Below, piece after piece: positions 56,367 to 64,000 of a stretch of DNA of 64,000 bases. The notes beneath the pieces were generated by a model. It saw nothing but the letters and a program-made list of their open reading frames with translations. It had not been told where the DNA came from and did not search any database. This DNA is from Podospora bellae-mahoneyi (Eukaryota; Ascomycota; Sordariomycetes; Sordariales; Podosporaceae), in assembly GCF_035222275.1 (NCBI RefSeq), contig NC_085881.1:3596001-3660000 (forward strand). Direction: 5' to 3'. The position numbers and the translations under genes were made by a program. Position 1 is the stretch's first letter. Each line of letters begins with the position of its first letter.

Positions 56367-57699
56367 ATGACCGTCCCTCAGAAGCGCCCCGCGGAGGACC
56401 TCACCGTCACCGCCCTCGACAACAGGATAGCCGAGGAGCCCGCTCTCAACGGCCACAGCAACGGCGCCAACGGCCATGCTGTTTCCTCTCTCCCTACCCT
56501 CGACGCCTCCAAGATCACCATCACCCGCGCCGACCCTAATGCCCGCACCGTTCCCACCGAGGCCGAGGCCAACTCTGGCAACGAGACCATCTGCACCGAC
56601 CACATGATCACCGTCTCCTGGACCGCCGCCAAGGGCTGGGCCAACCCCGAGCTCAAGCCCTACGGCCCTCTCTCCCTCATGCCCACCGCCTCCGTCCTCC
56701 ACTACGCCACCGAGTGCTTCGAGGGCCTCAAGGCCTTCCGCGGCTACGACGGCAAGCTCCGCCTCTTCCGCCCCGACTGCAACGCCGAGCGCATGCTCAT
56801 GTCCACCCTCCGTATCTCCCTGCCAGGTTTCGACCCCAAGGAGCTTGAGAAGCTCATCGAGATTCTCATGTCCGTCGACGGGCCAAAGTGGCTTCCCAAG
56901 GAGAGAGCCGGCTCCTTCTTGTATATCCGCCCCGCCGTGATTGGCACACAGCCCCAGCTCGGTGTCCAGGCTCCCAAGGAAGCGCTTCTTTTCATCACCG
57001 CCAGCTTCATGCCGCGCATGGATCTGCCTGAGGGTGGTATGAAGCTGCACACCAACCCCGAGGACATGATCCGCGCGTGGGTTGGCGGCTTCGGTTATGC
57101 CAAGGTTGGTGCCAACTACGGACCCAGTCTGTTGGCCACTGCCGAGGCGAGGAGTAGAGGTTTCGGCCAGATCTTGTGGCTGTATGGACCTGAGGGATAC
57201 TGCACCGAGGCTGGCGCGAGCAACTTTTTCATGCTCTGGAGGACAAAGGAGGGCCAGCTCCAGCTTGTCACGGCGCCGCTGGATGATAAGCTGATTTTGG
57301 ACGGTGTGACGAGACGCAGTGTGGTTCAGCTTGCGCGGGAGAGGCTGGCAGGTGAGCTGGAGGTTGTGGAGAGGAAGTACACTATTGATGAGGTGCTTGA
57401 GGCGGATAAGGAAGGAAGGATTGTGGAGGCTTTTGCGGCTGGTACTGCGGTATGTTCTTTTCCTTATCCTCAAAAACAAGTTCTGGAAGTTACGGGTTAC
57501 TGACGTGAATTTTTTTTGGCAACAGTTCTTCATCTGCCCCGTCTCCGAGATCCACCACCGCGGCATCGACGTCAAGATCCCCATGGGCAAGGAGGGCAAA
57601 ATTGGCCACTACACTTCTAAGCTCAAGGGCTTCGTCGGGGACATCATGTACGGCAACGAGCAGCATCCTTGGGGTGTTGTCATTCAGGAGCAGGAGTAG
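56367..57699 (+). CDS. branched-chain amino acid aminotransferase
   Basis: Exons 56367-57449 and 57526-57699 give 418 residues. This PLP enzyme performs the last step of Leu/Ile/Val synthesis and the first of their breakdown. Fold-type IV hallmarks are SVLHYATECFEGLKAFRGYDG, FRPDCNAERM, VRPAV-type FLYIRPAVIGT, GGFGYAKVGANYGPSLLA (the Lys that binds PLP), GYCTEAGASNFFMLW, DGVTRRSVVQLARE and, across the intron, AAGTA|FFICPVSEI. MTVPQKRPAEDL was taken as the start because the upstream frame has no ATG. The N-terminus contains acidic residues and no presequence-like arginine helix, so a cytosolic isoform is likely. A GCN4/CPC1-like site lies upstream. Confidence 0.94.
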
Positions 57700-58491
57700 A
57701 GCAGTTTGTGTTTGAGGAGCATTTTGCATCTGCATCAGCATTTTGGAATTTCAAAAGAGAGAGCAGGGATACCATAGAGGTGTCGATATGGGATGTTGAG
57801 AGTGAACAGAGCAAAAGCGGGCGTTTGGGACAAGGGAAAAAGAGCAGGGTTCTTGTTTGGCATTAGCATCGTAGCTGTTGGACTGGTTGGGACAGGAGGT
57901 TAAACTTCCTCTCTATTTTGAAATGAATAAAAACATTGAAAATTCTCAGTGCCTTTTTTTAATTGCAGCTGTGGTGTGGATGTTGTTGCTGAGTGAGGGA
58001 GGTGGTATTTTGTTGTCGCCTTGGCTTGGACACTCGGATCCTACGTAAATGCACACCTAGCAGTGGCAAAGCAGTGGTCATGATAAATAATAAAACGATT
58101 GTTGATTCAACTCATCAAATTCACCGCTATCAATGCTGGCTTTCATTTCTCAACTCCAGGTCATCCAGACCTAACAACCAAACAAAGAGGGTATCATATC
58201 TCGGGGTATCCGGTTTCTATCCCCATTCGTATCCCGTCATCCCGATCAACCCAGGTCAAGTCATTCATTCGTTCTGATGCCACTGCAAACAACCGCGATG
58301 TCCCTCAACTCAAAAACTTGAAAAAAATCAACGCCTTTTTTTTCTGCCAAAATATGCCATGTCATTACCATCGTGAGATTAACCCGTATATCTCTTCCAA
58401 CATCCGCTTCAACACCCCATGCCATTCCAAAAGGAAAAAAAAAAGAAAAAAAAAGAACGCAATGCAATTATCCCCTTCCCACTCAAGAAGA
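57700..58491. other. convergent 3' region
   Basis: 792 bp between two converging genes. A/T-rich with an AATAAA at about 57926 and A-rich DNA near 58433-58455. No gene is supported. Confidence 0.5.
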
Positions 58492-61400
58492 TCAATCCTT
58501 CAATATCGTCAAATCCAATCCAGGAATATTCCTCTCCCAGGGCGGTATTGACCTTGCCGAACTCCCCGTTCTCGACCTTACAGGAGGTGGTTTCTCCAGC
58601 CCTCCCTCTCCTCCAGCAGACATCACCGTCCCCTCACTAGAACTCGTCCCCTCCGTCTCCTCCCCCTGTTCCTTCTCTTCATCTTTGTCTCCCTCATCAT
58701 CACTCCCCCTTCGCTCACTCTCCTCACAATACTCCACCTCCGCCCCCCTCCTCCTCAACCCCTTGAACCTCCCCAGTATCCCCGCCCCCTTCTCCCCTCC
58801 CTCATCACCCCCCTTGGCTTTATCCCCACCATCCTCCCACCGAACAACAAAATCCACCATCTCCCTCCCATCCCTCACAGCCCCGAGCAGCACCGGATAC
58901 GCCAAACACCCTCCCAACAAACACAGCACCGGTATCCCCACAGCCAACTCCACACTCAACCCGCCCCTCTCCCTGATAGCATAACTCACAAACGGCCAAA
59001 ACATCGGGCCCGACGCCCCCATGGTCAACCACGCAGCCGCCCTCTTCGTCCTCTCCCCCTGTCCCCTCAGCCCAAGACTAAAAATCAAAGGCCAGATGGG
59101 ACCCTCGCAAAAGAAAAACAACATGAGCGGTATAGCCACCAAGTTAGGGTTGCCAGTGTGCGGAAACACCAAGATGACCAACGCAAAGACCGCAGAGAGA
59201 AACACGCACAATGTCAAAACCGTGCGGGGTGTGGGGACGAGTCGGATGTGAGGTTTCGAAACGTTGAGGTAGACCACCCCCGCCGCAAGAAAGCGGGAGA
59301 GGGCGAAGGCTGTGTGGGCGATGAGGAGGTAGTTGAGGATGGAGAACTTCAGCCCCTGGGGGCGGTAGTCCGCCGCTCTTTTGGCTGTTGCGGGGAGGGA
59401 GTAAGACGCAAAGGAGCTGAAGAGCTGGTGGAAGTAGATCGACATGTTTTCTTGGGTGGCGACGTAGCACCATTGGGCGAGGACGGCGAAGAAGATGGTC
59501 CAGTTTCGGAGCTTGAAACCGCCCAAGGAGCGCTTTTTCGGTTCGAGGGGGAGCTTGGAGGCTAGCTCGGCGAGTTCGCTGTCTGATACCTCGGGGAGGG
59601 GCATGTAATAGAAATAAAGTGCGAGGAGGACCGAGAGTAAAGTGACGCCGAGGTATGTCCATTGGACGTCGATGAGGGTTTGGGACATCTCGCCGTCTTC
59701 CAGTTCGCCGTGGCTTTCTTTTTCGAGGTTACGGAAGAAGACCTTGTTGGCGAGAAGGCCGGAGAGGACGCTGCCGACTGCCTGGACGCCCTGCGCGAGG
59801 AGGAGCCTCAGATCTCCATACGCCGGGGGACCGCACAAGATCAAAAAGGGGTTGGCGGCTGTCTCGAGGACTGCTAACCCGAACCCGACGGCAAAGGAGC
59901 TGACCATGAATCCTCCATAAGCGGTCAGGACTGCCCCGGGCCAAAACATGATAGTGCCCGTGCCATAAATGAGCAATCCCACAATAAAGGTCGTCTTGAA
60001 CCCCCCTATCGCCTCAACACCCGGGCGTTCCTTTCTTCCAGAGCGGCGGTGCTCGTCATGCCGTAGCAACCACTCCCCAACAAGAAGCGGCCCAGCAAAG
60101 TAACCAGCCCCAAAGTACATCGACGTCAAGCCCAAAGTCTGAGCAAACGACATCCCCGCCACATCGGCGATGACATTGTTAAGCGTGTTGAGCAGGCCGT
60201 ACGAGAACCCCCAAATGAAGAAGAGAATGCAGACGATGGTGCAATACTTGAACGATTCGGTGGCGTTGGTCCGGATCATGCTCTTTGGCTTCTTCATATT
60301 AACAAAGCCAAAATAGACGGCTGTCGCGGTAGCAGCCGAGTCTCGGTGGGGAGGCGGGACGTAGTTCATGCTATGGGCCATCGACACTCTCCTAGACGAA
60401 GGTCCGCCAGAACCCGCGGCACCGGCCAAGAAATCTCTGATGGAGATCTCTTCCGACGACCGCTCATCTGGCGGGGTGATGACAAAAGCTGGGGGATCAG
60501 CTTGTGTAAATGGCGAAGGGTCCGCGATGTCGACTGGAGCTCCCTCGGCGTTTGCCAGCCCATCAGCACCAGCCCTATTGTTATCGTTGTTGTTCTTGAA
60601 AGGCGACGGCTCATCCCCCGTGAGCGTGGTGCTCCGCCTCGTAGCGTTGGGATCATACAGCATAGCCGGCAGAATCCTAACAATCAGCGGCTTGAGCGTA
60701 GGAATACACGCACACGTAATCCCCACGTTGACCTCGACGGCCGACCACATCAACGAGAGCGACGCATTCCATGAAAACGAGGGACTCTGTCCGTAGAGCG
60801 CCTCCCTGTTCGAGGAAGGATTCATAGACGTGATGTCAATCGCTTTCTGTAAGTAATAGATACGCACCACATCCACAATCGTCACAAAGATGCCGAGAGA
60901 GAACGTCAGGATCAAAATGATCTTTTGCCTCGGCGGCAGTCTCATGCTGGTCAACACCGGGATTGGCAGCGCCAGGATCGCCAGGTCGGTCGTGACGTTG
61001 ATAGGAGCCGAGCAGATGAATTCGGTGAGCAGGGGAATGCACCTGATCATCGGGGTGTTGATGTCCCATGCTGCCGCGATGGGGTGGCACTGAAAGATGT
61101 TCATAAATGTCAGAATCACCCCCGCCAGGTTCACCACGCCCAACACGCCCCAGGAAGCCATCCTAAGAATCTTTTGCGTGTTCTTCGCCAGCCGCAGATA
61201 GAAAATTAGGACCGAGGATTTCGTCGCCATGAGAGCCGGGTTCTGCCATAATGTCAGCCACCATCTTCTTCGCCCTTGGGCCAGTGTTGCTTACATAGAG
61301 AATGCTGAAAACATATTCACACATCTTCAGCCCAGGCATCTTCCAAGCCTCTACATGGTCCCCATGCCTTCCTAAACCCCTCATGGTTCCAAAAATGATA

Positions 61401-61654
61401 CTCAGACTCAAAAAGACGGTGATCAGCCACGCCAGCACGATGATGTAGTCATCAGCCCCGAACCTCCTGACTATCCCGATCCGCGACACCATCCTCGCCG
61501 CAACAAACACCGACGCCAGCGTCAGCGTCGCTGCCGTCACCGCCAAGACCGCAGGTCCGCGGTCGGCGTGCTCATCTTCCCCTTCTGCCTGTGGTACGCT
61601 GATGTTGTTGTGGTCGGCCTGTCTGTAATGGTGGTAATGGTAGAGTGTTGACAT
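58492..61654 (-). CDS. PTH11-type seven-helix receptor fused to a FucP-like MFS sugar transporter
   Basis: Minus-strand exons 61295-61654 and 58492-61242 give 1036 residues. Residues about 30-310 form a fungal rhodopsin/PTH11 domain with seven helices. These include FGADDYIIVLAWLITVFLSL, SILYNPALMATKSSVLIFYLRL (split exactly by the intron), INVTTDLAILALPIPVL and VEVNVGITCACIPTLKPLI. A linker (about 310-440) with Ser/Pro/Asp follows. YFGFVNMKKPKSM leads into about twelve MFS helices (residues about 450-910), with LFFIWGFSYGLLNTLNNVIA and AVGFGLAVLETAANPFLILC; the latter is typical of the FucP/FHS group (L-fucose, glucose/galactose symporters). An acidic tail of about 100 residues ends the protein. 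The 2.75 kb second exon is open across both domains, so the fusion does not depend on gene-model joining. Ligand and substrate are unknown. Confidence 0.88.
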
Positions 61655-64000
61655 GTTGGGCGACGGGTGGCGACCCTAAGTCAGGGGTCCAAGGGGTGCC
61701 AACTGAATAGTGCCAAAAAGCCACGCCGTGTCGTTGAGTACAAGGCTGGCTGGCGTCTCTCTGCGCGCGTGCAGATACACGCACGTCGATAAATAAATAA
61801 AAAGCCGTTTACTGTATCGTCGATATCGTCGTTGCTGTTAATGATATTGTCGACAGTAATATCCTCTCCATCTCTCTCAACAACCTATACAAAAGTTGGA
61901 GCTTGGGAAAGGTCTGTCCTCCCAAAAAGAACAACCTCAGCGGCCGTAACAACAGCAGCACTAGACTACCGTTTCCGTCTCGGCAGCGTCGACAGCAGCA
62001 CTATGTTCTTGTCGAAGGATGATGGTTGTGGTCGTCGTTGGTGTAGTAGCTGTACAACCCTAACCGCCATCTCGAATCTCTGGCAGCGGTTCCTGTCAAG
62101 TCTGTGCGTTCTTTGACACAAAGCTGACACCATGCCACACAATCACCGGTAGAACGGAAAGAAACTCGTGTGCGTCCTTCTCAATCAAGCGGAATTCGGA
62201 TGGCAATCAAGTTCCTGTGCCTGTCCTGTGTCTGAGTGTGTGGGGTTGCGACTCGGCAAACGTGTGAACCCAGGGTAACCGTTGTTTCGTGCAAAGTGCC
62301 GAGGCGAAAGAAATCGTTGCCAAAACTGTATAAAATATGCTTGATGTGCTTGATGTGTGAAACAGGCGTACTTTCTCTCCCACTTCTCGCGGTTCTGTCC
62401 GTCTGATCTAATGATATTTGGCTCTTGGTATTCGGATTTGGATTTCCCTTCCTTTTTCTCACCCCCTCCAGGAACCAATTCGGGTAGTGGTAAGGTATCT
62501 TTCAAAACAGGTGTCCCCCTGGCAGGGTGAAACCAGTTCACCGTGTGGTGTTTTGCAGGGCCATGAGTCGTGATAGCCAATATATCGCGTGGTGTGGCGG
62601 GATAGACAAGACCCCTGCTGCAAGTGTATGAGGGTAGGGTTCAATATTAAGGTTTTTACAACCACCAGTACCGATGTGCCTCCTTGGCCAATGACATCAA
62701 AGCCTGGGACAAATTGTCAGAATCGAGCTTCGGTGAAAAGAGGAACGAATCGATATCGTCAAAAAAGAAAAAGGCCTCGACGCCACAAAATTCTGTGATT
62801 TGTGACCTGTGCGTGTGTATGTGTGCCAAAAGACTCGAGCAGAAGCAGTAAGAAAAAGCCAAGGTGTGTGGAGTGGCGGTGGTATGGGGAGGTCGGGAAG
62901 TAATAACTTACAGCAAAAAAGATGGGATGAAGCGAGAAAAAAACCTGCTTATATCTTACAACAATTGTTATGATTATCGATATCCTTTTTTCAAAGATTT
63001 TCCCCTTGTGCATGGATGGGTCTCCCTCCTCATAAAGTGTAATAAGTATCCAGCAGCGAGTGTGTGCCCGGATTTGCAACTTCTCCATTACCACTCCACT
63101 ACTCACCGCTTGCTCTCTCTCTCTCGGCTCCTCCCCCTCACTCTCCATCTCTACAACTCATACGAGAAATGCCGTTATGCGAAGCACTGCCCACTTTGCC
63201 CCAGCTTTTTTCTCATCTTCAATGGCCCCCAGCCTTTTTGCTAAACCTTAAATCCTTCGCTTAACCCACCACTCTTGCGTGAATGATGTGATAAACTCTT
63301 TGCCTGCCCTTTTCCCGAGCGAGACAAAATTCCACCCCTCCTTCGGAGGAACAACTCCCCTCCCCCCCCAAGCCACCAAACTTGATAAAACCCGCATGAT
63401 GCAAACTCTCATCCTATTAACTACCCCTTCAATTCCTCACGAGGAGGTCAGTGGCTTTCCCACCACCCCCCATCCGCCTACCTTTTCCCTAATCATCTTC
63501 CCGCCGCTCCTTGTTGGTCATCTGTCTTCGTTGTCGTTAGGTTGTCAAAAGTCTGGGCAATGACATAGCCCACCCCAAACCGCCCCAACCCCAGCAAGCA
63601 CGTGGACCAATCACCGCCCCTTCGGCTGGCAAAGTCCCCGACCGCCCGGCTCCAAAGCAGTGTCTTGGCAGAGCCCTGTGACACATTGACCATTCAACCG
63701 CACATCGCGCGCCGCCGCATTGCCGAGACATTCTCAACCTCACAGAACAACAACCGCATCGTTAATTGCTGTATGTAGCGGCGGCGATCCCCCCCCCCTC
63801 TCCTCCTCAAATGGAGGGCAACCAAAGCAGCAGCCCAGGTACGCCCATGATAAGGGTTCTTTCCAGTAAAACAAGAACTACTTGAAAAATCCCGCCATGC
63901 CACAAGCTTTGGCGAGTGGAATACAAAACCTAGATCTCGCTTCCCTCCTCACGTTAATTGGCTCTGCTATCGGTGCCTGAAAGCTCCTCGCCCCAGCGAG
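61655..64000. other. 2.3 kb intergenic region to the window end
   Basis: The left part is the promoter of the receptor-transporter gene. Pyrimidine-rich stretches (63090-63150, 63280-63500) could be promoter of a gene beyond the window. Open frames here are short and motif-free. No tRNA is recognised. Confidence 0.45.

Noticed and set aside
56313-57599. 428-codon open frame on the minus strand
   Set aside because: Shadow of the branched-chain aminotransferase, whose active-site motifs are on the plus strand.
58492-61242. Reading the transporter as a separate gene starting inside the large exon
   Set aside because: No promoter-like gap exists between the domains, and the frame is continuous from the receptor helices to the transporter without a stop.
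62185-62580. 131-codon open frame near the window end
   Set aside because: No motif, and its start and end do not coincide with promoter or splice signals. Random in base composition.

Overview
The window reads as nuclear DNA of a filamentous ascomycete, most likely a sordariomycete close to Podospora, Chaetomium or Neurospora. The support is compact genes with many 50-90 bp GT...AG introns carrying CTAAC/CTGAC branch sites, GC-rich third codon positions, and typical ascomycete families (MetAP2 with a Lys-rich leader, VDAC porin, FluG, a PTH11-type receptor, Dfg5/Dcw1 GH76). The genus is an inference. I see 23 supported protein genes, no rRNA or tRNA gene, no CRISPR array and no intact transposon. 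Most genes need exon joining; joins were chosen from splice signals, reading-frame closure and known protein motifs, and exon coordinates are given in each entry.

Layout. 0-6.3 kb: 3' end of the SUMO-conjugating enzyme UBC9, asparagine synthetase and the mitochondrial porin, all on +. 6.8-9.7 kb: a divergent pair, J-domain protein (-) and methionine aminopeptidase 2 (+). 11-14.4 kb: a PRELI/Ups lipid-transfer protein (+), an unknown small protein (-) and a P-loop uridine-kinase-like protein (+). 14.9-17.7 kb: a large unknown protein (-), followed by a 2.6 kb gap. 20.4-22.9 kb: two unknown proteins (-). 24.8-29.4 kb: UbiB/ADCK-type mitochondrial kinase-like protein, 2OG-Fe(II) prolyl-hydroxylase-like protein and MYND-finger protein (+). 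29.5-31.1 kb: GH76 cell-wall enzyme (-). 32.7-37.6 kb: FluG-type amidohydrolase/glutamine-synthetase fusion and Erv41 (+). 38.2-41.1 kb: an acyltransferase-like (IAT/C45) protein with a long extra C-terminus (-). 43.1-54.2 kb: unknown probable mitochondrial protein (+), Rae1/Gle2 (-), CTP:phosphoethanolamine cytidylyltransferase (-) and two unknown disordered proteins (+ and -). 56.4-61.7 kb: branched-chain aminotransferase (+) and a PTH11 seven-helix receptor fused to a FucP-like sugar transporter (-). The last 2.3 kb has no gene I can support.

The genes are mostly independent housekeeping functions and do not form a biosynthetic cluster. Shared themes are mitochondrial membrane and lipid biology (porin, J-protein, PRELI/Ups, UbiB, phosphoethanolamine cytidylyltransferase) and amino-acid supply (asparagine synthetase and branched-chain aminotransferase, each with a GCN4/CPC1-like site upstream).

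The strongest candidates for something little described are the receptor-transporter fusion (58.5-61.7 kb); the acyltransferase-like protein with a disrupted nucleophile region and a fused basic tail (38.2-41.1 kb); an apparent 2-nt microexon needed to restore a conserved motif in asparagine synthetase (2006-2007); and a 112-codon in-frame open extension after the stop codon of the PRELI gene (11604-11942).
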